A stretch of DNA of 64,000 nt from DTU019 sp050949825. Lineage in GTDB: Bacteria; Bacillota; Syntrophomonadia; Syntrophomonadales; Syntrophomonadaceae. Below, in pieces: positions 23,902 to 32,952 of this stretch; within the stretch, counting starts at the first letter, position 1; every line of letters begins with the position of its first letter. The position numbers and the translations under genes were made by a program. The notes below the pieces were generated by a model. It was not told where the DNA came from. It saw only the letters and a list, made by a program, of their open reading frames with translations, and ran no database searches. The DNA lies in contig JBMNGL010000003.1 in NCBI GenBank assembly GCA_050949825.1, positions 62,001 through 126,000 on the forward strand. The letters are read 5' to 3'.

Positions 23902-24885
23902 TCAAAAACGCTCGCTGCATATGGCTATAATCAAAGCCTCCATGAGGATTTCTCCGTCACGGCTGCGACTTTTAAGACTTATATCTGTTTTGAGGAACAG
24001 ATTAAAAAAGTATTCCAACTCCGCCCAACTGAACTTGCTGGCACAGGTCACCATTTTCCTCACCGCAAAATCCCGAGCTCCGGTTTTTTTGACTATCTCC
24101 TGCCGGCTCAGCCCTTGCGCAGAATAATCCTTGACTTTGCCCAATAACGCAAATTGCCTGACCATCATGTATAAGAAAAAGGTAGGGTGCCCGCCCTGGC
24201 GCAACAGTTGATAATAGAACTGCAGTGCTTCCCGGACCTGCCTGTTCAGCAGAGCATCGGTCAGCTTGAAAACACTGGTTTCCGCTTGTTGATCAAGTTC
24301 CCCCATAACATCCTGCTCAGATATGCTGGCCCCATCACATTGCAGGCTTAATTTCTGCATCATCTGCTGCAAGTAATACATATCCTGCCCGCTTCTGGCC
24401 AGCAGCTTTACTGCCTGCGGGGTTATCGGTTGTCGCAGCTGAGCAGCCTGATCTTTCAGCCAGACTTCCATATCCCCGGTATTTGGTCTCACACAGGCAA
24501 TCTTACGCAGTCGGGAGGACAGCTTTTTCATCAAAGGATGTGCAGAAACATCTTCGTCACTGGTGAAGATGACAACCTGGCCGAGCAGGGGTTCACTAAG
24601 AAAATCAGCCAGGGCATTAAAGAGCTGCTGCGTTTTGCCTGCCTTGCGGCGGGTTTTGACCAGCCATTGCGGCCTGTGGATCACCGCCACGCGCTCTAAG
24701 GCAAACAGCGGGCTGAAATCCAGCTGCTCCAGTATCTGCTGCGGGGTTGATTCATCGGCGTCAATAAAAACCAGCTCTGGATCGGTGCCGCTGCTGTCGC
24801 GCAGAGCCGCCTGCACACGCTCGATTTCTCTATCGACCAGGTAGCGTTCCTGACCATGGATAAGAATGAGTTGGTCTGTTGACAT
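23902..24885 (-). CDS. holA: DNA polymerase III subunit delta
   Basis: HolA is the delta subunit of the clamp loader; it opens the sliding clamp. The 327-residue protein has the family length and pattern: an N-terminal L-I-L-I-H-G-Q-E-R-Y-L-V-D-R segment, F-A-L-E-R-V-A-V-I-H, and C-terminal helical regions with K-L-T-D-A-L-L-N-R and L-K-T-D-I-S-L-K. The comEA-comEC-holA-rpsT neighbourhood is typical of Firmicutes and supports the call. Confidence 0.92.
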   Translation of the reverse strand: MSTDQLILIHGQERYLVDREIERVQAALRDSSGTDPELVFIDADESTPQQILEQLDFSPLFALERVAVIHRPQWLVKTRRKAGKTQQLFNALADFLSEPLLGQVVIFTSDEDVSAHPLMKKLSSRLRKIACVRPNTGDMEVWLKDQAAQLRQPITPQAVKLLARSGQDMYYLQQMMQKLSLQCDGASISEQDVMGELDQQAETSVFKLTDALLNRQVREALQFYYQLLRQGGHPTFFLYMMVRQFALLGKVKDYSAQGLSRQEIVKKTGARDFAVRKMVTCASKFSWAELEYFFNLFLKTDISLKSRSRDGEILMEALIIAICSERF

Positions 24886-24963
24886 AGCACAGGTCTCCTT
24901 CTATGTTCTGCCTTTGGGGGAAAGCCTACAAAATCATCATACCATAAGCATTCCGAACCGTAA

Positions 24964-24999
24964 TGTGATAATTTATATATAGATCACATAGATTATAAT
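24964..24999 (+). promoter_or_regulatory. Candidate promoter with operator-like inverted repeat
   Basis: TGTGAT, 13 bases, ATCACA (24964-24988) lies 5 bases ahead of a perfect TATAAT (24994-24999). The -35 position holds only ATTTAT, inside the inverted repeat. A weak -35 with a palindrome over it suggests a regulator-controlled promoter for the flavoprotein gene. The arms resemble CRP/FNR half-sites but the spacing (13-15 rather than 4-6) does not fit that family. Confidence 0.35.
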
Positions 25000-25052
25000 G
25001 GGGTAAATTCGGCTTTTTCAGGCATTTCATTTTGGGAGCCGGGACGGGGGGT

Positions 25053-26450
25053 ATGATCTTGTCGCATTATGATGTCATAATAATAGGCGCAGGTCCGGCC
25101 GGTATATTTACCGCCCTGGAATTGAGCCGTCATCCTGACCTGAAGATTTTATTATTGGATAAGGGCAAAAAGGTCAGTCAACGCCATTGCTTAATCGGGA
25201 ATGGTTTTGATACCTGTCAGAACTGCCCGATATGTTCCATAATGAGCGGCTGGGGGGGTGCGGGAGCCTTTTCAGACGGCAAATTGACCCTTACCAGCGA
25301 ATTCGGCGGCTGGCTGGAGGGCTACATCGGCAAAAGCCGTCTGGAAGCCTTAATTGAATATGTCGATGGTCTGTATGTGCACTACGGGGCCCCGCAACGG
25401 GTATTCGGGCAGGATGACCACCGGACTGGGGAAATAGCGAGAAACCTGGCTAAAGCCGGTTTAAAACTGATCCCCGCCCGGATTCGGCACATGGGCACTG
25501 AAAATACCAAACAGGTATTGACTGCCATGTATCAGTATTTGGAATCACGGGTGGATATAAAGACCGGGATGACCATAGAACAAATCCTGACCGATGCCGG
25601 CCGGGTGATTGGAGTCCGCAGTGCTGCAGAGAGCTATTATGCTCCATTTGTGGTGGCTGCTCCGGGCCGTGAAGGGGCACAGTGGTTTTCTCAACAGGCC
25701 CGGGATTTAAATATTGCTATGTATAATAATCAGGTGGATATCGGGGTGCGGGTTGAAGTCCCGGCGGTCGCGATGCAAGAAGTGACAGCATCGGTCTGGG
25801 AGCCTAAAATCCTGTTTAATACCAGGACCTTTGATGATACAGTAAGGACCTTTTGCGTAAATCCGAACGGTCATGTGGTCATGGAAAACACCAATGGTAT
25901 TATTACCGTCAATGGCCATTCCTATGCCAACAGTCAAAGCGACAATACCAATTTTGCCCTGCTGATGAGCCAGGAATTTACCGAACCTTTTGACAGGCCT
26001 CTTCTCTATGGACGGTGCATCGCCAGCCTGGCCAACATGCTCAGCGGTAATATCATTATCCAGCGTTACGGTGATTTGAAACGAGGCCGCCGCTCCACGC
26101 CCCAACGCCTGGCTCGTGGCCTGGTAACCCCCACCCTGAAGGGAGCGGTGCCCGGTGATTTATCACTGGTCCTGCCGCATCGCTATATGATAGGAATCAT
26201 GGAATGCCTGGAAGCTCTGGAACAAGTCTTTCCGGGGGTGGCCTCTGATCATACCCTGTTGTATGGGGTGGAGGCCAAGTTCTATTCTGCCCGCCCCCAA
26301 CTGAATGATGAGCTGCAGACCCCTATTGAAGGCTTGTGGGCTATCGGCGACGGCGCCGGTGTGACACGGGGACTGATTCAGGCCAGTGTTTCTGGAGTAA
26401 TTGCTGCTCAAGCCATATTAGCGCAATGCAAACTGGATAAACCGTTATGA
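25053..26450 (+). CDS. FAD-dependent dehydrogenase, COG2509-type (unknown substrate)
   Basis: A flavoprotein of about 465 residues with an N-terminal Rossmann motif V-I-I-I-G-A-G-P-A-G-I-F, a cysteine-rich segment C-Q-N-C-P-I-C with G-W-G-G-A-G-A-F-S-D-G-K-L, and a C-terminal FAD loop A-I-G-D-G-A-G-V-T-R-G. This is the pattern of the uncharacterised NAD(P)/FAD-dependent oxidoreductases of COG2509, common in anaerobes. Three in-frame starts compete: TTG 25032, ATG 25053 and TTG 25059. A GGGGGG run precedes the last two, and the ATG was chosen. It is a single gene on the plus strand, divergent from holA. The reaction is unknown. Confidence 0.85.
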   Translation: MILSHYDVIIIGAGPAGIFTALELSRHPDLKILLLDKGKKVSQRHCLIGNGFDTCQNCPICSIMSGWGGAGAFSDGKLTLTSEFGGWLEGYIGKSRLEALIEYVDGLYVHYGAPQRVFGQDDHRTGEIARNLAKAGLKLIPARIRHMGTENTKQVLTAMYQYLESRVDIKTGMTIEQILTDAGRVIGVRSAAESYYAPFVVAAPGREGAQWFSQQARDLNIAMYNNQVDIGVRVEVPAVAMQEVTASVWEPKILFNTRTFDDTVRTFCVNPNGHVVMENTNGIITVNGHSYANSQSDNTNFALLMSQEFTEPFDRPLLYGRCIASLANMLSGNIIIQRYGDLKRGRRSTPQRLARGLVTPTLKGAVPGDLSLVLPHRYMIGIMECLEALEQVFPGVASDHTLLYGVEAKFYSARPQLNDELQTPIEGLWAIGDGAGVTRGLIQASVSGVIAAQAILAQCKLDKPL

Positions 26451-26560
26451 AACGGCCTTCCTTGACACCTCTGTTACTCCGGGTCGGCATAATAATGAAA
26501 TGCCCCACTACAGGGGATTGCAAGTGGTATGGTATAAATGGAAAATGGCCCGGCATATTA

Positions 26561-27994
26561 TCAGAAATATAGCCCCTGCCAGCGCAGCCAGGCCCACAGG
26601 CGTTTGACCAAGGTTCCTTTCCAGATCAGCAGCAATACCGGAGTGCTGCGCCCTGGTTGTAATTCTTGCCACAAAGAGCTCCAAAAAACCAAAAACAAAC
26701 CGACAGAAAGCAATTCTGAGAGGGCAAAGGCCAGCCACACTCCCATTAAGCCGCAGGCAGACGGGAGCCAAATCAAACCCGGCAGGAAAAACAGCACCTG
26801 GCGGCCCAGTGACAGCCACATCGCCGCCATCCCCTTGCCAATGGCCTGCAAAACCGTGCTGAGAATAATGACCGGCCCCACCAGAGGCAGGAACAGGGTG
26901 CCCAGGTGCAGAGCGCTGATAGTAATAGCAGTCAGGTGGGCATCCCGGGAAAAGAATCCCACTATCCACTCTGGATAAAGCTGCATACCCAACCAGCCCA
27001 GGCTCATGATCAGCAAGGCCAGGGCCGAAGCCTTTACCAGCACCTCTTTGACCCGCTCCAATCGCCCTGCTCCGAAAGCAAAGGAGGCAATCGGCATAGT
27101 GCCCTGCAAAAGTCCCCCTACTGGCATGAAAACCAGTGAACGAATACGCAGGAATACGCCTAAGGCCGCCACCGCTTCATAGCTATAAAAGGCCAGGGTC
27201 CTATTGATGAAAACAATAATCAACACCCCGACCAATTCCATTACCAGAGCCGGAAACCCTACCTTATATATGGCCAGGATAATGCGCGGCCTGGCTCGAA
27301 AATGACTTATCGACCAGCTCAAATAAGTCTTTTTATATATGACAAATGCAATCATAAGGGCCAAACTGACCAATTGCGCCAGCAACCCCGCCCAGGCCGC
27401 TCCGTTTAATCCCAGGGCGGGGATCAGCCCCACCCCGAAGATAAAAACCGGATCTAAAGCGACATTGAATATGATACCCAGCAGGCTGGCTGCTACCGGT
27501 AGCACCGTTTCCCCTTCGCCTTGCAGGATGTTGCCCAATACTATTTGGACCAGTGCGAAAAGCGATCCCGGCAAGGCAATACTTAAATAGCCTTTACTGA
27601 GGGTCAGGGTTTCCGGGGTGCAGCCAAAGAGCAACAATAATTCATCCTGATAGTGATAGCCGAGCCAGAGAAAAAGCACGCTGTAGGCCAGGGTTATGGC
27701 TACACCGTGCCAGGCGATATTGTCGGCATGTTTATATTCCTCGGAACCCAGCACCCGGCCAATCAGGGAACAAAGGCCCGTCCCGGTGGCAGCAGCAATG
27801 GAAATAATCAAAACCTGCACCGGCAGGCAAAATGTTAAAGCTGCCAAAGCTGCTGCACCCAGGCGAGCTACAAAATAGGTGTCAGCCAGGCTGAAGGCCC
27901 CATACAGAACCATCCCGCCCATGGCCGGGCAGGATAGGCGCAAGAGCAGCACGCCGACTTTATTTTGCAGCAGATCAGCAGGTTGAATGTGCAT
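26561..27994 (-). CDS. MATE-family efflux transporter
   Basis: A 477-residue polytopic membrane protein with about 12 hydrophobic segments arranged as two homologous halves. It carries MATE patterns such as P-A-M-G-G-M-V-L-Y near residue 23, L-G-N-I-L-Q-G-E-G, and F-G-A-G-R-L-E-R-V-K in the second half. MATE proteins export cationic drugs or metabolites by sodium or proton antiport; the substrate cannot be told. A GGGGGGC site precedes the ATG. It is divergent from the deaminase gene at 28072. Confidence 0.9.
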   Translation of the reverse strand: MHIQPADLLQNKVGVLLLRLSCPAMGGMVLYGAFSLADTYFVARLGAAALAALTFCLPVQVLIISIAAATGTGLCSLIGRVLGSEEYKHADNIAWHGVAITLAYSVLFLWLGYHYQDELLLLFGCTPETLTLSKGYLSIALPGSLFALVQIVLGNILQGEGETVLPVAASLLGIIFNVALDPVFIFGVGLIPALGLNGAAWAGLLAQLVSLALMIAFVIYKKTYLSWSISHFRARPRIILAIYKVGFPALVMELVGVLIIVFINRTLAFYSYEAVAALGVFLRIRSLVFMPVGGLLQGTMPIASFAFGAGRLERVKEVLVKASALALLIMSLGWLGMQLYPEWIVGFFSRDAHLTAITISALHLGTLFLPLVGPVIILSTVLQAIGKGMAAMWLSLGRQVLFFLPGLIWLPSACGLMGVWLAFALSELLSVGLFLVFWSSLWQELQPGRSTPVLLLIWKGTLVKRLWAWLRWQGLYF

Positions 27995-28071
27995 CGCCCC
28001 CCTGCCTAAAAGCTATGAAAGCAGGGCGAAGAATAGTATTATGGAATCAATACTCCGAAAGGAGCTTTATT

Positions 28072-29397
28072 ATGGCGCTTTTGATAAAAAATGGCCTGCT
28101 GGTCACCATGAACCCGCAAAGAGAGATTGGCCAGGCGGATATTTATATTAAAAAAGACCGGATTATCAACATTGCGGCCCACATCGATTCTACCGATGCT
28201 CAAGTGATTGATGCAACCGGCAAGTTGGTTATTCCCGGCTTAATACAGACCCATGTGCACCTTTGTCAGGCTTTGTTCCGCGGTATGGCTGACGATATGG
28301 AGCTGTTGGATTGGCTTAAAAAGCGCATCTGGCCCCTGGAAGGCGCCCATGACAAAGATTCGCTTTATTATTCGGCCCTGCTGGGCTGCGCCGAACTGCT
28401 CCGCGGGGGCACTACCGGCATCATTGACATGGGCACCGTTCGTCATACCGAGATGATTTTCCAGGCCGCTCTGCAGGCCGGGCTGCGCTACCTGGGCGGA
28501 AAATGTTTGATGGACTGTGGCGAAGAGTTGCCGGAGACCCTGCGGGATGATCCTCAGGCCGCTATTGATGAAAGCATGGCCTTATACCAGCGCTTCAACG
28601 GCCTTTATGACAACCGCATCCGCTACTGTTTCTGTCCTCGTTTTGCGGTTTCCTGCAGTGATCGGCTCTTGCAGCAGGTAGCCCGCATCGCCGCTGCCAG
28701 TAACATCCCGGTGCATACCCATGCCTCTGAAAGCCGAGCCGAAGTGCTGCTGGTAGAACGAGAACGCGGCCTGCCCAATGTGCTTTATCTGGACAAATTG
28801 GGCCTGTGCAGCCCTAATCTTATCCTGGCTCATTGCATTCACCTGCTTGACAGTGAAAAAGATCTGCTGGCTCAGAGCGGGACCCATATCGCCCATTGCC
28901 CGGGATCAAATCTAAAGCTGGCTTCCGGCATTGCTCCCATTCCCGATCTCCTGGCCAGGGGGGCTAAAGTTTCCCTGGGCGCCGACGGCGCTCCCTGCAA
29001 CAACCTCCTGAGTATGTTTAACGAGATGCACCTGGCTGCGCTGATTCAAAAGCCGCAGCATGGCCCCACGGCCATGCCGGCGGAAACAGTATTTGCCATG
29101 GCTACCCTGGGTGGCGCCAGGGCCATGGGAATGGCTGATCAGATCGGCAGCCTGGAAGTGGGCAAAAAGGCTGACCTGGCCATTGTGTCCCTGGATGGGT
29201 GGCATCACTATCCGCCCCGGGGCGCCGGTGTCTATGCACACCTGGTCTATCAAGCCCTGGCCACGGATGTTTGCGCTACCATAGTCGATGGGCGGGTGTT
29301 AATGGAGCAGGGGCAGCTTCATACTATCCCCGAAGCCGAGGTTAAAGCCAATGCCAGTTTAGCCCTGGCCAGGGTGCGGCAGCGCTGCGGGTTATAG
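28072..29397 (+). CDS. Amidohydrolase, 5'-deoxyadenosine/MTA/SAH deaminase type
   Basis: A 441-residue metal-dependent amidohydrolase of the ATZ/TRZ-guanine deaminase subgroup. It has the metal motif T-H-V-H-L-C-Q near residue 63, H-T-H-A-S-E-S, the histidine in L-A-H-C-I-H-L and the catalytic aspartate in L-G-A-D-G-A-P-C-N-N. The run C-P-G-S-N-L-K-L-A-S-G-I-A fits the MTA/SAH and 5'-deoxyadenosine deaminases that recycle radical-SAM by-products, a plausible job given the radical-SAM genes nearby. AAAGGAG selects the ATG at 28072 over the open frame from 28015. Guanine deaminase or a chlorohydrolase-type activity is the alternative. Confidence 0.85.
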   Translation: MALLIKNGLLVTMNPQREIGQADIYIKKDRIINIAAHIDSTDAQVIDATGKLVIPGLIQTHVHLCQALFRGMADDMELLDWLKKRIWPLEGAHDKDSLYYSALLGCAELLRGGTTGIIDMGTVRHTEMIFQAALQAGLRYLGGKCLMDCGEELPETLRDDPQAAIDESMALYQRFNGLYDNRIRYCFCPRFAVSCSDRLLQQVARIAAASNIPVHTHASESRAEVLLVERERGLPNVLYLDKLGLCSPNLILAHCIHLLDSEKDLLAQSGTHIAHCPGSNLKLASGIAPIPDLLARGAKVSLGADGAPCNNLLSMFNEMHLAALIQKPQHGPTAMPAETVFAMATLGGARAMGMADQIGSLEVGKKADLAIVSLDGWHHYPPRGAGVYAHLVYQALATDVCATIVDGRVLMEQGQLHTIPEAEVKANASLALARVRQRCGL

Positions 29398-29426
29398 GCA
29401 GGCAAAGAGCAATCCAGGGGCAGCCT

Positions 29427-31712
29427 CTATTTGAAGGTTTTGATTTTTATTGTTTGGCCGTCACTATGCATGGTTATGGCTCCATGCTGATCGGTCCGCA
29501 ATAACCTGGCCTTGCCCCGGGCTATATCCTGTAAAACCTCCTGGTGAGGATGCCCAAACATATTATTGGCTCCCGCCGAAATAATGACCCACTCCGCCTG
29601 CCGGCCCAATGCAGAAAACCAGGCATAGCGACTGCCATGATGAGGCGCCTTGACTACCAGGCTCCTTTCCCTGTATTGACGCCACACCTGCTCCAGGTTC
29701 TCCCGGCTCTGGTCCCCGGTAAGCAGAGCCGTGAAGTTGCCAAACCGGCAGTGCAGCACCAGGGACTGATCATTTAATGGGAGCGTACTGGGTAGAGCCC
29801 CCTTGGGGTACCACACTTCAAGTTTGAGATCATCAATTTTCAGGATTTGGCCCTGCTGTAAAGCGACTACCTCACTGCCTTGCTGTCTGGCCAGTCCAAG
29901 CAGGTTTTGCGCCTCAGGCTCTTGCATGGAAACGGCTGCCAGACCTACATGATCCACCTTACGGTCAGCCATAACCTCTTCCAATCCTTTGATATGGTCC
30001 ACATCCGCATGGGTGTTGATAACCATAAACAGCCGGTTTACCCCCAAATGGTTTAGAAGAGGCAACACTTTGCGGCGGCCAATATCGCTGAACATACTCC
30101 CCCCGCCGTCAATAAGGATAAAGCGATTATGCGGACTTTTGATTAAAATACTGTCCCCTTGTCCGACATCGATAACGGTGAGCCAAACCTCATTTTTATG
30201 CAGCCACCAGGGCGGTACAAGCAGCATCAATACGGCCAGCCCCATCAGCAGCACAGGCATTTTGAGACGGGCCGGACTGGCCTGATGCTGCAATCCCCAC
30301 AGCAGCCAGAGCAGACCGACAAAATATGCAACGATGAAAAAAAGCGGTGGGGTGGCAACAATCCAGTAGGCCAGGGGCAGGCTTTTGCAGACAGCATTGA
30401 TCCATAACAGCAAACGGGCACAGATCCCGGTGGGAATAAGCAGCAGGGCCGCCAGGGCCGGACAGGGCAGAACCAGCAATAACGCCGCAAAACCAAGAAT
30501 AACGATCCCCCCCGCCACGTAGGTGACCAGTAAATTGCTGAGTAGGGAGACTGGTGTAATAAGGTGGAAATAATAGGCAATCAACGGCAAAACCGCCAGT
30601 TGAGCACAAATAGGCACCAATACCAGGTCCCAACAGCGGTTCTCATAATGCAGAAATTTCTTAATGGCGGGATACAAGGCTACCAATCCCCAGGTAGCCA
30701 GAAAGGACAACTGAAAAGAAATGGTGAACAAGGCGCATGGATCCATTACCAGTATAACCAGAGCAGCCAGTCCCAGCCCATTGGTGGGGAGGTGACCTCT
30801 GCCCAGGTAAACAGCCAACAGCGATAAACTGGCCATGATGAAGGCACGCTGCACCGACACCGGCCAACCGGTCAGACTGCTGTATAGAAAGATCAAGGCC
30901 ATAGTGGTAAAGAAACCGGCCCGGCGAGACAGTCCTCCTATCCTATTGATCAAGACGGCAAATATCACAATAAAGCCTATGTTGAGGCCGGAAACGGCAA
31001 AGAGATGGACCAGGCCGGTCTTTTGGAAATCCTGGTAGAGGTCCTCATCCAGGTTGTCAATGATGCCTAAAACCATACCCAGGGTGAGTGCCGCCTCCTG
31101 TGGCGGCAGTACTTGGCGGGTTTTTTCCACCATGCGGCTGCGCAGCAGCGGGGCCAGGCGGGACAGGCCGGTTGGTGCGATTTGCACCTGTAAATCGATT
31201 TGATCTTGCACCTGGAGCAGGTAATAGATATGATGCCTGGCCAGGTAACGGGGATAATCGAATTCTCCGGGGTTGCCTGGTTCTGACGGTTTTTTAAGGG
31301 ATCCGCGCAGTTGAACAGCTGTACCCGGTTGAAGACTGACCTCAAAGTTGCAGAAGACCTGCAATCGCTTCAAGTAGGGGCTGTCCTGTTCTGTCTTCAC
31401 CACAAAACTGCTGCGCTCTTCCTGGACCCGGGGATAGCCCAGGACGGTTCCAGATATTAAGATATCATCCTGTGGTGACATATGCGGAGCCAGAGGTAAT
31501 TGATGCCAGCTGGCATATCCCCAGCCTAAGGCTACTATCAGCAGGGCGGCGATGATATCGGTGCGATACGGGGAGAGCCGCCAATACAGCAGCGCTGCGG
31601 TGAGGCCCACTACCAGCCCGGTCACCCAGCAGGGTATATAGACCAAAGTGATACCTGTGGCAAAACAAAGGGCATTCATCAACCAGGAGCGGGTTAATGC
31701 CTGTTCCATCAC
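29427..31712 (-). CDS. comEC: DNA internalization-related competence protein ComEC/Rec2
   Basis: ComEC forms the membrane channel for single-stranded DNA uptake. The 761-residue protein has N-terminal membrane helices and an exported OB-like domain (about 60-180), a central Competence domain with many helices (about 200-480, including V-H-L-F-A-V-S-G-L-N-I-G) and a C-terminal metallo-beta-lactamase domain with V-N-T-H-A-D-V-D-H-I-K-G. All three family domains are present and intact. It follows comEA by 27 bases. Natural competence is possible but cannot be shown from this locus alone. Confidence 0.94.
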   Translation of the reverse strand: MMEQALTRSWLMNALCFATGITLVYIPCWVTGLVVGLTAALLYWRLSPYRTDIIAALLIVALGWGYASWHQLPLAPHMSPQDDILISGTVLGYPRVQEERSSFVVKTEQDSPYLKRLQVFCNFEVSLQPGTAVQLRGSLKKPSEPGNPGEFDYPRYLARHHIYYLLQVQDQIDLQVQIAPTGLSRLAPLLRSRMVEKTRQVLPPQEAALTLGMVLGIIDNLDEDLYQDFQKTGLVHLFAVSGLNIGFIVIFAVLINRIGGLSRRAGFFTTMALIFLYSSLTGWPVSVQRAFIMASLSLLAVYLGRGHLPTNGLGLAALVILVMDPCALFTISFQLSFLATWGLVALYPAIKKFLHYENRCWDLVLVPICAQLAVLPLIAYYFHLITPVSLLSNLLVTYVAGGIVILGFAALLLVLPCPALAALLLIPTGICARLLLWINAVCKSLPLAYWIVATPPLFFIVAYFVGLLWLLWGLQHQASPARLKMPVLLMGLAVLMLLVPPWWLHKNEVWLTVIDVGQGDSILIKSPHNRFILIDGGGSMFSDIGRRKVLPLLNHLGVNRLFMVINTHADVDHIKGLEEVMADRKVDHVGLAAVSMQEPEAQNLLGLARQQGSEVVALQQGQILKIDDLKLEVWYPKGALPSTLPLNDQSLVLHCRFGNFTALLTGDQSRENLEQVWRQYRERSLVVKAPHHGSRYAWFSALGRQAEWVIISAGANNMFGHPHQEVLQDIARGKARLLRTDQHGAITMHSDGQTIKIKTFK

Positions 31713-31739
31713 TTGATCATCAGGCGAAAATCAACTTCT

Positions 31740-32330
31740 TCAGTAGACTGATATTTGGTCCTTAATGGCTTCATAGCGTTTTTCTCCTATCCCGCCGACC
31801 TTTTTAATGTCCTCAATTTTCTTAAACGGGCCATTGGCAACACGATAATCCACAATTCGCTGCGCCAGACCCATGCCGATGCCATCCAGCCCGGCATCCA
31901 ATTCTGCGGCTGTAGCCCGGTTAATGTTAATCTTAGCGTTAATGCCCGGCGCAGCTATTCCCTGGCCCTGTTCTGCCGCCATGGCCTGAAGATCCGGCAC
32001 CAGGATGCTCTCACCATCAATAAGTTCTCTGGCCATACCCAGATAGCGCAGGTCCGCACCGGGAAGCGGCCCAGCCAGAGCCAGGGCCTGATGCACCCGG
32101 TCCCCCTGCTGCAAGCGGTATACCCCGGGTGTGCTTACTGCACCTCCCACATAGACCTGTATTTCCTTGGACCCTTTATCATCGCTTATGACCAGGGTTG
32201 TGGAATCTGGCAATGATACGCTCGGCATCAGCGTGGAGGCGTGGCGATGCTGCATAGCATAGCTTACCGCCACAGCAATGAAAACCAGCACCACCGCCAA
32301 TCCAATCAGATAACGCCTATCGACATTCAC
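31740..32330 (-). CDS. comEA: DNA receptor ComEA (helix-hairpin-helix)
   Basis: ComEA binds double-stranded DNA outside the membrane for uptake by ComEC. The 196-residue protein has an N-terminal membrane anchor (about 8-25), an SLBB-like domain (V-Y-V-G-G-A-V-S-T-P-G-V-Y, about 55-110) and two C-terminal helix-hairpin-helix motifs (I-N-I-N-R-A-T-A-A-E-L-D and I-K-K-V-G-G-I-G-E-K). It starts at GTG 32330 behind a GGGGGTGGGGG stretch. Its start overlaps the stop of an unassigned frame (32327-32590) in a GTGA. Confidence 0.93.
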   Translation of the reverse strand: MNVDRRYLIGLAVVLVFIAVAVSYAMQHRHASTLMPSVSLPDSTTLVISDDKGSKEIQVYVGGAVSTPGVYRLQQGDRVHQALALAGPLPGADLRYLGMARELIDGESILVPDLQAMAAEQGQGIAAPGINAKININRATAAELDAGLDGIGMGLAQRIVDYRVANGPFKKIEDIKKVGGIGEKRYEAIKDQISVY

Positions 32331-32590
32331 GCCCCCACCCCCTGCTGTAATTTTAGCTTATCTTGCAAATTTATCCAAATATTGTTATTATTTCTATCAT
32401 ACTGGGCTAAAACAGAGGAACCAGGCAGGGGGACGGCAGTCTGAATGAAAGCTCCCAAATCGTCAAGCTGACGCCCCTGAATGGAGGGATGGTCTGAAAT
32501 ATTCAACCAAATTTCTGGGTTTATCCCAAAAACCAACCGGAAACTGGGCCGTAAATAGCGCTTTCGAAAAGTACAATATGGTTTTAACAC
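32327..32590 (-). CDS. Possible small protein or gene remnant upstream of comEA
   Basis: An 87-codon frame from GTG 32590 whose TGA stop overlaps the comEA GTG start, the pattern of translational coupling. The C-terminal half looks protein-like (a G-S-S-V-L-A-Q-Y-D-R segment and N-I-W-I-N-L-Q-D-K-L). However, there is no ribosome-binding site before 32590 and I recognise no family. It may be the tail of a decayed gene or a chance frame. The remaining 80 bases up to the leuS promoter show nothing else. Confidence 0.25.
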   Translation of the reverse strand: MLKPYCTFRKRYLRPSFRLVFGINPEIWLNISDHPSIQGRQLDDLGAFIQTAVPLPGSSVLAQYDRNNNNIWINLQDKLKLQQGVGA

Positions 32591-32672
32591 AGAGAGACGG
32601 GGTGGTTGATAATCGCAGAACTATTGTAAAGTGACAATATCTAGAACTACAACAAATGCCCTTCGCAGTCTG

Positions 32673-32701
32673 TTGACTTTGCGCGTTTATTATCATATAA
32701 T
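32673..32701 (+). promoter_or_regulatory. SigA-type promoter of the tRNA-Ala/leuS leader
   Basis: TTGACT (32673-32678), a 17-base spacer and a perfect TATAAT (32696-32701) predict a start near 32708, just before the T-box Stem I. It is the only convincing promoter between comEA and leuS, so it should drive the leader, the embedded tRNA and leuS. Confidence 0.8.
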
Positions 32702-32876
32702 GGCTATTGTCAAACAATAGTATCAGCAAAGGCTAGGAACCGGAGCAGTAAGCCGGCATTCCGCAGAGAGCCGCCGTTTGGTGTAAGGCGGCAGCAGCCG
32801 GTTGAACTCGCCGGGGAGCTGCACAGGCGACAAGCCTGTGACGCAACCTTCGTTACAGGTTGAAGTGGACAGACGT

Positions 32877-32952
32877 GGGGCTATGGCGCAGTTGGGAGCG
32901 CGCTTGAATGGCATTCAAGAGGTCGGGGGTTCGAATCCCCCTAGCTCCACCA
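32877..32952 (+). tRNA. tRNA-Ala (anticodon GGC), embedded in the leuS T-box leader
   Basis: A 76-base cloverleaf including an encoded CCA. The acceptor stem is GGGGCTA/TAGCTCC with a G3-U70 pair (the alanine identity element). The D-stem is GCGC/GCGC with loop AGTTGGGA. The anticodon stem is CTTGA/TCAAG with loop ATGGCAT (anticodon GGC). The variable loop is AGGTC and the T-arm is GGGGG-TTCGAAT-CCCCC. All stems pair fully apart from the G-U. Discriminator A73 is also right for alanine. It reads GCC and GCU codons. It has no promoter of its own in the 100 bases upstream, so it should be released from the leuS leader by RNase P and 3' processing. Confidence 0.97.

Noticed and set aside
24964..24988. 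CRP/FNR site before the flavoprotein
   Set aside because: Arms are similar (TGTGA/TCACA) but the spacer is far too long; reported only as an unspecified inverted repeat.
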